A stretch of DNA of 64,000 bases from Conchocele bisecta (GCA_029237695.1 CM055272.1:36732901-36796900); one strand, 5' to 3'. Shown: positions 46,893 through 57,103, numbered from the stretch's first letter. Program-made: numbers and translations. The notes: generated from the letters alone by a model not told the origin.

Positions 46893-47180
46893 GGGGCCGT
46901 TTCACTAAACTTTGTACGACTCAAATGTTTGTAAGTGCAAACTTACGATAGTCTGTAAATTTCAAATTAACAATGTTTTCTTAAAAACAATAGGATCGTC
47001 TGGAAATTTCAATTGATGGATTTACATTTATTGAGCATAGGCTGCAAATGCAGCCTATGCTCAATAAATGTAAATCCAATAATTGTTTACAAGAAAACAT
47101 TGTTAATTTGAAATTTACAGACTATCATAATTTTGCACTTACGAACATTTTAGTCGTACGAAGTTTGGTGAAACGGCCCC
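46893..47180. mobile_element. Family C fold-back MITE, copy 4
   Basis: The ends are GGGGCCGTTTCACTAAACTT and the inverse GAAACGGCCCC, with the AGGCTGCAAATGCAGCCT centre. The left arm carries material of both arms (GTCTGTAAATTTCAAATTAA and GATCGTCTGGAAATTTCAAT), so this copy is a recombinant arm fusion. Confidence 0.85.
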
Positions 47181-47219
47181 CTGGTCCGCAATGGCAAAAC
47201 ATGTGCAAGAGGATTCAGA

Positions 47220-48355
47220 TTAACCCTTACACTGCCGATTACATTCTGCTGTTTATATTATATTTGCCATTTTACACATGAAAAACATGCTTTGACAGTA
47301 CTTTAGAATCATTTCCAATGGAAATGATTCTGAAGTGCTGTCACAGCATGTTTTTATTGCAAAAGAATACACAATATGAAGCAGCAGACGGCAATTTTGG
47401 TTCCCGCCTTCTAAGGGTTAACTGTTAATCCTTAAAATGCGGAAAACAACTTGTCGTCTGTCATTATGTTATACTTTGTCTGCTTTGGAAATGATTCTTA
47501 AGTATTATCAAACCATGAATGTAAGGGTTAAATATAAAGTAAGCTTATTTTTTTTTATCTGTCAAATTGTCGTTTGCTGTTTTATTATAGCTTGTCTTCT
47601 TTCAAATAAAAACATGGTCCAACAACACTTTATAATCATTTCCATTGGAAAGTATTTCTAAAGTGTTTAAAACCACGTTTCATTGAGGAAAATGAAAAAC
47701 AAAAAAATAAACAGCAGATGAAAAAATACAAGTTCAGCTGTGAAAGGGTTAAAGATATAGAAAGCTCCCTGTTTCCTGTCAAATTGTCGTCTGCTGTTTT
47801 ATTATAGTTTGCCTTCTTTCTCAATAAACACATGGTTTGACCGCACTTCAAAATCATGTTCAATGGAAATGATTTAAAAGTGTTGAAACACCATATTTTT
47901 AATGAGGAACATGGGAAAAACAACAGCAGTCGACAAACAAAATGAATTCAACAGTGTATGGGTTAAAGGTAAAGTATTTTTTCAGTAAAATTGTCGTCTG
48001 CTGTTTTATTATGCTTTGTCTCCTTTTCAAATACATGTACACACATGGTTTGACAACATTTTCAAATCATTTCCAACGGAAATGATTCGAAAGTGTTGTT
48101 AAACCATGTTTAACCCTCAAACCGCTATCTTATTTTTTTTGTCGTCTGCTGTTTATTTTCTATTTTCCATTTTTATCATCAAAAACATGCTTTCACAGCA
48201 CTTTAGAATAATTTACATGCTTTGACAGCACTTCAGGATCATTTCCATTGGAAATGATTCTGAAGTGCTGTCAAACCATGTTTTTATTGAGAAATAAGGC
48301 AAGATATAAAAGCAACAGCAGACGACAATTGTTGTGAGTAGCGGTCTAAGGGTTA
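47220..48355. repeat. Cluster of six TTAA-bounded family H MITEs
   Basis: Units at about 47220-47421, 47427-47532, 47530-47752, 47753-47966, 47967-48113 and 48112-48355 each open near TTAACCCTTA or GGGTTAAA and close with AAGGGTTAA. Nearly all contain a CATGGTTTGACAGCACTT-type arm, a TCATTTCCAATGGAAATGA centre and the TGTCGTCTGCTGTTTTATTA outer arm. Neighbours abut at TTAA. Confidence 0.8.
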
Positions 48356-48625
48356 ATGAGGATAATGGGGAAAACAGCAGACGACACAATTTAAGTTAAA
48401 GATAAAGTAGGGTTCCTTTTTCTCAGTAGAAGGCCAGTTTATGGAAATGTTCAAGTGACAATCCCAGACACCTTGTCGGCAATGGCAATAATATATACAC
48501 ACTAAAACAAGAGAATTAAATACTAAATATTCAGTCACTGATTGCATTAACATAATGAGCGTGTACCCAAACCTCATGTTTGACAATATGCGTTTTGGTG
48601 TTGAGCCCAAGACATGGCTGTAACT

Positions 48626-49436
48626 AAGGCCAGTTTTTTTTTATTTGTTGGTTTACAGATCCGCCGACCCGATTTTTTGACAATGTGGAAAAAAAAAAAA
48701 AAAAAAAAAATTCCACATTGTCAAAAAATCGGGTCGGCGGATCTGTAAACCAACAAATAAAAAAAAAAAAAAAGATTTTTTTACCTCCGATCCAAAAAAT
48801 AATAATTTTTTTTTTTTTGTTGCTGTGCCGAGAAAAGTAAGTGGCGGAAACCGGATCTTAGCAGCAGCGACAACAACAACAACCTGCGAATGGACGATTC
48901 TCTCCGTTTCTGAATTCTTCTTTTAATTACACAGAATCTTCTACGGCATAAGTTGCTCAAGTTCTTCAATATTTCAACACATCATTCATTGGTATGTGTG
49001 CTACACCTGCCTTGTCATACTTTATATTACCTTGACCTTCACAGGGCTGCTGAAAGGACTTAGCAATTTCGGTTAACCAGTTTGTCACAGTTTCTCAAAC
49101 TGGCCATAGCATCTACATAAGTTGCTTAACTGTTTCAATATTTCCATACTTCATTCATTTGCATGTATGCTACACCTGACTTGCCATACCACATATGACC
49201 TTCACCCTTTGACTTAACACTTTTGGTTCACCCGTTTGTCACAGTTTCTTCAATATGCCGCCGGTGGCATTCGCGTTCGACACTCTTTTTTTTTTTTTAT
49301 TTCCCCTGTGCCAAAAAGAATAAAAAAATTGAAAAAACTTTTTTTTATTTTTATTTTTTTTCCGACCGACCGACCAGATCTCGCGGAAAAAAAATCCGTA
49401 AACCAACAAAAAAAAAAAACTGGCCTAATGCTGAAT
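48626..49436. mobile_element. 810-bp TIR element with a perfect inner hairpin
   Basis: The ends are AGGCCAGTTTTTTTTTATTT and AAAAAAAAACTGGCCT, followed inward by GTTGGTTTACAGATCCGCCG and the inverse TCCGTAAACCAAC. At the left a 57-base stem (48641-48690) is repeated inverted (48710-48768) across an A-rich loop, so the left end is itself duplicated head-to-head. Inner AT-rich sequence with CTTCATTCATTTGCATG-type repeats; no coding capacity. Confidence 0.75.
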
Positions 49437-49498
49437 TAATTTTCCATTTTTCATATTTTCCATTTTTTTTCATCAAAACCATACTTTGAAAAAAAAAT

Positions 49499-49650
49499 AT
49501 TTGCTTGTTAGAAGCATGACATGTGTTTTATTGATGGAATCGTGAACAGTGCAGATCCGGATCAGACTGAGGATGCACATGCTGATCTCGATCTACACTG
49601 GTCGCAAAACGCATAAGCCCCATTTCTCCAGTCACAGCCACAAATCATAA
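49499..49650. repeat. Family D partial repeat
   Basis: GCTTGTTAGAAGCATGACAT, GTGAACAGTGCAGATCCGGA and CCATTTCTCCAGTCACAGCC in order. Confidence 0.7.
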
Positions 49651-49726
49651 TTCCAAGTCATAGTCTAGGGGAGATAACTTCTGAATGAAATGCAAAATTT
49701 ATTAACAGGTGCTTTTCCATCAACAA

Positions 49727-50160
49727 TTAACTCTTTGCATGCTGGGAAACTTGTGGGCTATAAATAGTTCAAAATAGCAGATGAACATTCTTATATTTTC
49801 TATTATTTCTATATCATGAATTATATGTCTTTGAATTTCCAAGACATATTTACGGAGGGAAATAAGAAGAATACTCTTAACCCTTAGACCGCTACTCACA
49901 ACAATTGTCGTCCGATGTTGCTTTTATATCTTGCCTTATTTCTCAATAAAAACATGGTTTGACAGCACTTCAGAATCATTTCCAATGGAAATGATTCTGA
50001 AGTGATGTGAAAGCATGTTGTAAATTATTCTAAAGTGCTGTCAAAGTATGTTTTTGATGATACAAATGGAAAATATAAAATAAACAGCAGACGACAAAAC
50101 AAAAAAAATAAGATAGCGGTCGAAGGGTTAATTTGTTTGGCTGTTATTTTCACCGCCAAC
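49727..50160. mobile_element. Family L MITE interrupted by a family H MITE
   Basis: TTAACTCTTTGCATGCTGGG starts the L copy; its stems TCTATTATTTC and ACGGAGGGAAATA are present. After ACTC it is interrupted by TTAACCC, and L sequence (TTTGTTTGGCTGTTATTTTC) resumes at about 50131 but then decays. Confidence 0.65.
49877..50131. mobile_element. Family H TTAA MITE nested in family L
   Basis: TTAACCCTTAGACCGCTACT and the inverse AGATAGCGGTCGAAGGGTTAA. The hairpin centre is TTTCCAATGGAAATGATT, with one arm duplicated (AAAGCATG and AAAGTATG). Confidence 0.8.
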
Positions 50161-50324
50161 TTGCAACAAGGTCATATACAGATGGGAATGCAACTGTATG
50201 TGGAAGCAGTTTACATTCAACACAATGCAGCAGGCTGAATATGGGATCGAACCTGTTGGCCCGGCCTTAAATGACATAAGCTGTTGATAGGCTGTTAAAC
50301 ACAAACAAATCAACAATAATATTA

Positions 50325-50570
50325 TAAACCAGATGACTGCGGCCCCCATGTCAAGCCCGCCAAAGCATTTGATGGTCTTAGAGTACATTTATGTGAAATT
50401 CGAAGTAAGTCTGGGCACAGACCTAAAATATATTCTAGGACTGTGGTCACACTTGTGAAGATATAAGGTACGGAAAAAGTTTAAATGAAAATGTGGATCA
50501 GTTACAGAAGTATTGAAGTTTGAACAAGGGCATCGTTATTATGAAGCTAATCCCCTCGCTGGCAACCTTG
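50325..50570. repeat. GGCCC-CATGTC array family, single decayed unit
   Basis: ACCAGATGACTGCGGCCCCC with ATGTCAAGCCCGCCAAAGCA starts it, then TTTGATGGTCTTAGAGTACA and GTGAAGATATAAGGTACGG. The tail is lost. Confidence 0.6.
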
Positions 50571-51445
50571 ATAATACAAGAATTCCGCAACGGAATCGGT
50601 GTCGCGCCTGCTGAGGCATTTGACCACAACATGATCATGGGCATGTGCTAAAGTAAGCATCACAAAAACCGTCAGAGAAGTGCATGCTTATAACATGAAA
50701 AAGGTCAAGATTGAAGAATGGTCATGGTCATGTTAATGGCGGAATGATTGTGTTCCAAATGCTTATATGTATCTAGTGTCCAAATATTGAAGCAATCCAG
50801 TAAGTAATATAGTAATTTTATACGATGATGAAGAATCTTGTACAAACATTTTGATGCAAAAAATGTGAAGGAACAAAATGTCAAGGTCATGTTAATGAGG
50901 ACATGAGTGTGTTTCAAATGCTCAGATGTATCAAGTGTCCAAATATTGAAGCAATTTGTCAAGTAATAGTGAAGAAACTTGTACAAACATTTTGATGCAA
51001 AAGAAAATGGCCAAGTGTTTCCACAAAAATGTGAAGGTAAAAAAGGTCAAGATCATGTTAATGGCGGCACAAGTGTGTTCCTAATGCTCACATGTATCAA
51101 GTGTCCAAATACTGAAACAATCCGTCAAGAAATTTAAAGTTATACCATGATGACGAAGCTTGTACAAACTTTTTGACATTTCGAACGACGACGGAAAAAT
51201 CGGCGACTATAGTTGCACCTTCTGCTGGCGCGACAAATAGGTCAATGTCATGTTAATGGCGGCATGAGTGTCTTCCAAATGTATCAAGTGTCCAAATATT
51301 GAAGCAATCCGTCAAGTTATATTAAAGTTATAGGATGATGACAAAGCTTATACAAACATTTTGACATTTGCGGACGACGATGACGACACGGAGGACAACG
51401 ATGAGGGAAAAAGCGGCGAATATAGTCGCGCCTTCTGCTAAAGCA
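50570..51445. mobile_element. Helitron-like array element (AATTCCGC-CGGAA family)
   Basis: Starts ACAAGAATTCCGCAACGGAA with GGTGTCGCGCCTGCTGAGG. Four units of 167-193 bp (at about 50702, 50879, 51046 and 51239) repeat AAGGTCAAGGTCATGTTAAT and TCAAGTGTCCAAATATTGAA. Ends GAATATAGTCGCGCCTTCTG. The inner CGCGCC inverted motif and the array layout suit a non-autonomous Helitron-like family. Confidence 0.7.
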
Positions 51446-51752
51446 AAAAACACACATTGTGGCAAACTATTATCAAAATCGGTGAAGGGGTTGACAAGTT
51501 ATTGATTAAATGAATTTTGTTTGAACACATTTGCCTTACAAACAAGGTGAACATAAGACCTCAGTGACGTTGACCTTGGGTGATCGGACGTGGGTTGTAT
51601 GCAAAACAAAGCACACTGACACACATTGTGGTCAAATATATATATTTTTAATTTTAACATTTTATTTCCGATCTTTTACAAGAACATACATTTTCATATA
51701 TATTTTCATATACATATATCTACCCAAAACAACAATAGATAATTACCGTATA

Positions 51753-51906
51753 CAGGGCCGTAGCCACGTTGAGGGGAACCGTGGCAGTTGCCTTGGAAGA
51801 AATCTTTTAGCGCATCGTGATTTGAATAGTACATCCCTGTCTCATTCAACATTACTCGTTTCATAAGATTTGCCTCGGTAGATTTTTACCTCTGGCTACG
51901 GCTCTG
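51753..51906. mobile_element. Small MITE with CAGGGCCGTAGCCA ends
   Basis: CAGGGCCGTAGCCA pairs with TGGCTACGGCTCTG. GTATA occurs directly on both sides (51748-51752 and 51907-51911), a probable 5-bp duplication. Confidence 0.75.
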
Positions 51907-51963
51907 GTATATGAGAAAAAAAGTTTATACAGAGTTTACAATATCAAAATAGTAGTTTTCTAT

Positions 51964-52233
51964 CAGGGGCGGATCCAGCATTTGGGGAATGGGAAGGGGG
52001 GTTGTCTAGTTGCGAAGGTAACTCTTGTAATCTACTCATGTACGGGATCCGAGCAATTGCAAGAGTTACCATTTGCAACTAGGGGGTTGTCCTATTTTCG
52101 AGCTCTTCGAAATGCACTTTCTTGTGTTTTACGGCATTTAAATTCAGACTCCAACTGGTGGTAAGTAAACTGTGATGGGTGGGGGGGGGGGAGGGGTTGC
52201 AACCCCGGAACCCCTCCTCTAGATCCACCCCTG
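51964..52233. mobile_element. hAT-like MITE with CAGGGGCGGATC ends
   Basis: CAGGGGCGGATCCAG pairs with CTAGATCCACCCCTG. An inner inverted pair GTTGTCTAGTTGCGAAGGTA and TTGCAACTAGGGGGTTGT is also visible. CAGGGGCGGAT ends are a recurring hAT-type signature to my knowledge; an 8-bp duplication is not visible. Confidence 0.7.
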
Positions 52234-52357
52234 TCTATCATATACAATGTAATATAAATGAAAAAAGCCGGAGGGGGGGTGTTGCAACCCCGGAACCCCT
52301 CCTCTAGATCCGCCCCTGTCTATCATACACAATGTAATATAAATGAAAAAAGCCATT
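52192..52357. repeat. 86-bp tandem duplication across a transposon end
   Basis: GGGGTTGCAACCCCGGAACC through CACCCCTGTCTATCATA to AATATAAATGAAAAAAGCC occurs twice (about 52192 and 52280). It spans the right end of the 51964 element and its flank; one copy has ATCCACCCC and the other ATCCGCCCC. Confidence 0.85.
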
Positions 52358-52811
52358 GTTTGCGTTTGCTTTGCCGTGGGATAAAGGTACATAGCATATG
52401 CATCCATTTGTTTATATATGTACTATCTCAATTCTATTAGAAAATTTAAGTAACACAGAATTGTTTGTTTTTTTTGTATCTTACAGGCATAAATATATTT
52501 CTTAGCAATTTGTATACATACATTTATTGCATAGTTGTTTTTTTTTGTATCTGATGCAGCTTTTCCGAATAAGAAAAGGATTTTATTTATTTCGAAATGC
52601 ATATTGCATTTAGTTTGTAGATTCAAATTTAAAGTTAAAATAAAGGTTTTTGTGTGCGGACAACCTTAAAATAAATGTGCGATAGTTTATTTTGTGTTAT
52701 TACAAAAGGTGCATAATTCTGTTTCAGAGAGCCTGCAATTCTGTAATTTGTCATGTGTGTATATAATGCTATGATTTAACTTATACTGAAAAGCTAGTAG
52801 GCCAGTCATCA
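52358..52811. other. No supported feature
   Basis: AT-rich with no frame or shared repeat. Confidence 0.35.
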
Positions 52812-53076
52812 TAGAGAATAGTAGGTTAGTGCCGTGAATGGAAAAAAATATCTGGCAAGGCTCAGGAAACGGGATGGGCGAGGCTCTGCCGAGCACATCC
52901 CGTTTCCATGCCGCGCCAGATATTTTTTCCCATTCACGGCACTAACCTACTATTCTATTTATCCCGTCAACACCTACAAATGGCTGTAAAATGCAAAAAA
53001 TAGTATTGACTGGATATCAAAAATGTTTCACGGCACCGTGTTTCACGGCACATACGCACTGTGTTGACGGGATAAA
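52812..53076. mobile_element. Family F composite hairpin element, copy 3
   Basis: Same block order as 1797-2044. In the right block the string TTTCACGGCACC/ATACG is duplicated (53024-53056). It directly abuts a family B copy. Confidence 0.85.
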
Positions 53077-53381
53077 GTAGTCTATTTCACCAACATTGCA
53101 AAGTATACTTATCTGGCAAAGTATACTTTGTGGGAGAAATTTTCAATTTTAGGATAAATTTATTAATTTTTATTATACTGAATTTATTACATTATCACAG
53201 CCAATTTGGCTGTGATAATGTAATAAATTAAGTATAATAATTCTGCATACTTTTAATCATCAGATATATGCAGTTGTTACTTTTATATGAAATAATGAAT
53301 TTCAGGAAAAATAAATGATTGCTCCCTCAAAGTATACTTTGCTAGAAAAGTATACTTTGCAATGTTGGAGAAATTGGATAC
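53077..53381. mobile_element. Family B fold-back MITE, copy 6
   Basis: Starts GTAGTCTATTTCACCAACAT and ends ATGTTGGAGAAATTGGATAC. Both terminal motifs carry mutations; the centre TCACAGCCAATTTGGCTGTGA is intact. Confidence 0.85.
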
Positions 53382-53477
53382 TGTTAATGCAAAAGGTCTT
53401 GATTTTTTTTTTGTTTACAATATTCTATGCTGAGGTTGGAGCTTTAATTTTAAGTTCCATTTTTCTTGAACCGTTGT

Positions 53478-53957
53478 AGGAAATTTCCCCGACGCCTGGG
53501 AGAAGCTCATGGAAGGACATTGGTGTCGACAAGGCGAATCGTATCGAGAACTACTACGTGAAATTTCAGAACTTCGTACAGCCAAAATTAAATCCCATAT
53601 TCGCCAGATACAAATGTTATAATCAACTGCAAAATGACGACACGATTATCGGATACGTCACGCGACTGAAGATCAGCGAGAGAGACTGTAATTTCGGCAA
53701 AAAACAGGACGAAATGGTGCTAGACTGCATTGTGTTCGGCACCAAAGATCCGAGAAAAGTTGATAAATGAAGGAACCGACATGACGTTAGACTGTGCTGT
53801 CCAGATCGGACAATCGTTTGAATATTCCCGGCAACAAATCAAATCTGTGGAACAGCACATCCGACGGAAATGGACGCCGAGCAATCGACAGCCGCCACCG
53901 GAGTACAGAAAACCGACAACAGGGCCTTCAAACAACGACAGAAGTTTTCCACGGTAA
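53478..53957 (+). pseudogene. Ty3/gypsy-type gag fragment (broken)
   Basis: A frame from about 53478 reads SSWKDIGVDKANRIENYYVK, then FVQPKLNPIFARYK, and ends its first part with DEMVLDCIVFGTKD near 53750. A one-base shift moves the reading frame to REKLINEGTDMTLDCAVQIG and SFEYSRQQIKSV (53745-53957). This order (a retrotransposon gag core with the DEM-x-x-D-x-IVFG motif, then an AVQIAQ-x-YE-like segment) is typical of metazoan Ty3/gypsy gag. The zinc knuckle, protease and polymerase parts are absent. The fragment is about 160 residues against 300 or more in an intact gag, so it is a dead remnant. Confidence 0.7.
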
Positions 53958-54360
53958 AAGGTGGAAATTACGGACAGAATAAATAACCTATACATCTGAT
54001 TGGCTCCACCAGGCGGTCGTTTCACTAAATTTTGCGCACCTGAATCGATACAATACACGACACCAAGATGGCTGACATCACTACAGACACAACAAAACCG
54101 GGGAAAAGGCATTCAATTTGGATAAAAAGCCATACTTAAAGCTTAAATTAAGCACGTAAGTTTATTTAACACATGTTTTATTTGCCGACCATGTGGCCTG
54201 TCAATGATTATTGTTAATTCCACAAAACGTTCATATAATCGTCCGGAAAAGACTTTGAAGCACGAGGCCACATCGGATCAACCTAATTTAGAAGCTAAAA
54301 CAATCTTTTTCGTCAACAACTGTATTTGGCATGTAACATTATCGTATTATCCCATACAGG
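53958..54360. other. No supported feature
   Basis: A short plus frame starting at the ATG at 54069 (ATGGCTGACATC) stops after about 23 codons, before a GTAAGT at 54151. A first exon cannot be argued from this alone. Confidence 0.35.
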
Positions 54361-55018
54361 CTATATTTCATTATAGGAATGGAATGGTGCTTAACGGCCC
54401 ATCAACACAAAAGAGTATCATTTAGGGCCAAGAAATGTAGATGAAGAATAAAAATAATAGTAAAATAGTATGTTACATGTGGTAATCAATCAGATGATAA
54501 GGTAAAAATATTAATATGATAACCAATATAAATGAACAAAGTGTATAGAATTATAAAATTATAGTAATGAGTAACGTGTATACAATGATAAAATTAAATT
54601 TTCCGATACAAGTTCGTTTCATGGAGAAAGCGAAGCAAACCTTCAATGTTCTCCACCTGGAATAGCTCCGCAAGTGAAGTAACACCGAAGTGTTTGCCTC
54701 GAATATCGGCAAAGTCGATACAGTCCAGTAGGACGTGTTGCACGGTAAATGCGCTGTGGCATGGAATACACCATGGACGCGCGTCGGCTCACCTTTGAGC
54801 ATATACGAATGCGTTAGTCGTGTATGTCCAATGCGCAATCGACTAAGAACAACTTCATCCCGGCGTACATGTCTGTAGCCAGGAGTCCATTCGCCCAGAG
54901 TCGGTTTCACAGCATGAAGTTTATTATCTGTGAGCAGATCCCACTGGATCTGCATTGTATCGGAGATGAATGAGTTGATAGACGATTTAAAATCATGATA
55001 GCAAACAGGAAAATGAGA
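54360..55018 (-). pseudogene. Non-LTR retrotransposon 3' end, broken
   Basis: Minus-strand coding from about 55015 reads YHDFKSSINSFISD, QWDLLTDNKLHAVKP and VVLSRLRIGHTRLTHSYML, the segment that follows the RNase H domain in I/Jockey-type LINEs. A frameshift near 54790 moves reading to a CIPCHSAFTVQHVLLDC zinc-like motif (C-x2-C, H-x4-C) and then LAELFQVENIEGLL, stopping at 54594-54596. A 3' UTR follows to about 54365, holding GATGGGCCGTTAAGCACC, close to the TTAAAC-type 3' tails of these LINEs. The upstream parts (endonuclease, reverse transcriptase) are missing; the 5' side is cut at a family A hairpin fragment. Confidence 0.8.
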
Positions 55019-55068
55019 TTATAGGAATGAATGGCCTTTTTGTGGAATTTATCGGGGTATAAACACGA
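55019..55068. repeat. Family A half-arm
   Basis: ATTATAGGAATGAATGGCC then TTTGTGGAATTTATCGGGG and TATAAACA: one arm of the family A palindrome with no partner. It sits exactly between the LINE remnant and the pogo-type remnant. Confidence 0.8.
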
Positions 55069-55447
55069 CACGTACTTACAAAAGAAAGATTAATAGGGAG
55101 ATGACGCCAGCAGATGTGATGATGAGGGTCATAAAAGCAATGGTCAGTGGAAACAAAAGCATTCGTTCCGTGGCGGAAGACATCAACATTTGCCATATTA
55201 CGCTCAGAAAGGAGAAACTGAACGCAGATACGTCAACCGTGGCTTACGTGAGGAGTCGACAGGTCTTCACCGATGCACAAGAGATGGAATTGTGCAAATA
55301 TATAACTGGAGCAGCTTCTATGTATTTCGAGCTTTCACCTAAAGAAATATGCAACCTTGCCTACCAGTGTGCAGTTGAATTTGAAATTACTGTACCGGCG
55401 TCATGGCAACAGAGATAATGTGCTGGAGAAGATGTTTGTTGTCGTTC
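55069..55447 (+). pseudogene. pogo/CENP-B-type DNA-binding fragment (broken)
   Basis: The frame reads RTYKRKINREMTPADVMMRV then GNKSIRSVAEDINICHITLR, a psq-type helix-turn-helix, then RQVFTDAQEMELCKYITGAA, LSPKEICNLAYQCAVEF and VPASWQQR, matching the CENP-B/Tc5-type second helix-turn-helix found in pogo/Tigger and jerky-like transposases. A TAA at 55416-55418 interrupts; the same frame goes on with CAGEDV, where the family usually has an A-G-x-DW motif. The catalytic DDE domain is missing. Its left part was cut at the family A half-arm. The product would have bound DNA in the nucleus; it is non-functional here. Confidence 0.7.
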
Positions 55448-55696
55448 CTTAACCCTTTCAAACCTAAGGAACTGGAATGGACTGTGATATGCTAATGTTT
55501 CGACCAATCCAATGGTCACAAAATGATTTTCTGATTCGTCCATTTATGAAAAGGGGGTGTTTTTGTTCTAAAAAATATGAAAATTACGTGCAAAAAGTGC
55601 AGATTCTGATGAGACGGCTGGTTACGAGTCGGCTCATCTGGATCTGCACTTTTTGCATAAACCGATATAGCGGGATTTCGGGTTCAAAGCATTAAG
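55448..55696. mobile_element. Family N TTAA-flanked hairpin MITE, copy 2
   Basis: TTAACCCTTTCAAACC pairs with GGGTTCAAAGCATTAA. The inner stem GTGCAGATTCTGATGAGACGG pairs with its inverse, around GGCTGGTTACGAGTCGG. Confidence 0.75.
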
Positions 55697-55884
55697 AGGC
55701 ATTCAGCTTTATCCATTCGTATTCCAGAGGTAACTAGCATGTCGAGAGCAATGCGTTTTAACCGGGTAAATGTAAAGCATTGTTTTGCTAAACGTTCCGA
55801 ATCTATGGACAGATATCTGTTAACTAGTTTCAGATAGCCCCCGATTTACAAGCTTGTTTTTACAGCTCGTGTGATTATGTACCA

Positions 55885-56280
55885 GAGCTCCAGATAAGTT
55901 GCGTATTTGCGTAAATACCCAATTAAAATTGCCAAAAACCCAATTTAAATTAGAAGTAGCAGTATCAAAAAGCAATATAAAATTTGTGGTACCTTTATCA
56001 TGCTGCAGAAAACAATAAACAGACAACAAATATAGCATATTTTTCTTGTTTTTCATGAAAACACATCTTGGTATTTCATTAGAATTGTCTCCAAGGAGAC
56101 AATTCTCATGAAATTCCAAGACATGTTTTCATTTTGAAGCAAACTATTCAATAATTGCTGTCTGTTGATGTGTAAACAGTAGTGTGATTTTATTTTACAC
56201 AATTAAAATATTGAAATACCCAATTGCTTCAGATATGATGGAGTGAAAATACTCAATTACTAATTCCTTATCTGGAGCCC
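55885..56280. mobile_element. Family M fold-back MITE, copy 2
   Basis: GAGCTCCAGATAAG and CTTATCTGGAGCCC ends, the AGAATTGTCTCC-AAGG-AGACAATTCT centre, and near-identical content to 5080-5476. Confidence 0.85.
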
Positions 56281-56344
56281 TGATGTACAGTGATCGGCGT
56301 ATCAACACCACCTGGGTATTACGACGCAGACCCTCAACAATCCG

Positions 56345-56545
56345 TGCGAGACAACAAGACACTGCACTGCGAGACGACAACGAGCCACAAACCATGCTAG
56401 ACAACAACGAGACACTGCGAGACGACAATGAGCCACGGGAGACGACAACAAGCCACTGCGAGATGACAACAAGCCACAAACCACACGCGACGACAACCAA
56501 CAGCCACAAACCGCCAGCCCACAACACCAACGTCCAACACCGATA
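56345..56545. repeat. GAGACGACAA minisatellite
   Basis: Irregular repeats of GAGACGACAA, GAGCCAC and GAGACACTGC, about 10-18 bp each. Frames in both directions are low-complexity and not genes. Confidence 0.8.
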
Positions 56546-56918
56546 CATACTGTAACGACCCTTTGGTGCATGTGTCTTCACGACTACAGCATACATCATC
56601 ATTTCCTGTTCACAGGCTGTAGCGGGCCCTCGTGAATTGAGACAGGGGAATAACTAGCTACTTGGCAATGAAAGAACGACAGCACTTGGCAAATTCAATA
56701 TTAAAGCTGATATTTTGATAACATACTGTAACGACCCTTTGGTGCATGTGTCTTCACGACTACAGCATACATCATCATTTCCTGTTCACACAGGCGGTTG
56801 GTAGCGGGCCCTCGTGAATTGAGACGGGGAAACAGGAATAACTATAGCTACTTGGCAATGAAAGAACGACAGCACTTGGCAAATTCAATATTAAAGCTGA
56901 TATTTTGATAACATATAA
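56545..56918. repeat. 180-190 bp tandem duplication
   Basis: From CATACTGTAACGACCCTTTG through ATCATCATTTCCTGTTCACA to GCTGATATTTTGATAACATA twice (56545-56729 and 56722-56918). The second copy has CAGGCGGTTGGTAGCGGGCC and GGAAACAGGAATAACTATAG as short extra bases. Confidence 0.85.
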
Positions 56919-56934
56919 AAGACAATAAACAGAG

Positions 56935-57103
56935 CTCCAGTTAAGGTGCGTAATTTGACCAACTTGGGGTGAAATTTTGTTATTTCTTCATCAAAAATGG
57001 CAAGTTGGGAGTCCTTTAGAATCTAAAGCACTCCCAACTTGCCATTTTTGATGGAGAAATAAGAAATTTACCTCCAAATTACGCACCTTAACTGGAGCTC
57101 TGA
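56935..57103. mobile_element. Fold-back MITE with GAGCTCCAGTTAAGG ends
   Basis: GAGCTCCAGTTAAGGTGCGT and ACGCACCTTAACTGGAGCTC ends, and a CCAACTTGCCATTTTTGATG inverted stem. Centre ATTCTAAAG. The ends resemble family M (GCTCCAG). Confidence 0.85.

Noticed and set aside
54069..54156. First exon starting ATGGCTGACATC with a GTAAGT donor
   Set aside because: The frame stops before the donor and no following exon can be recognised.
56195..56602. Open frames on both strands through the GAGACGACAA minisatellite
   Set aside because: Low-complexity repeat translation in both directions.
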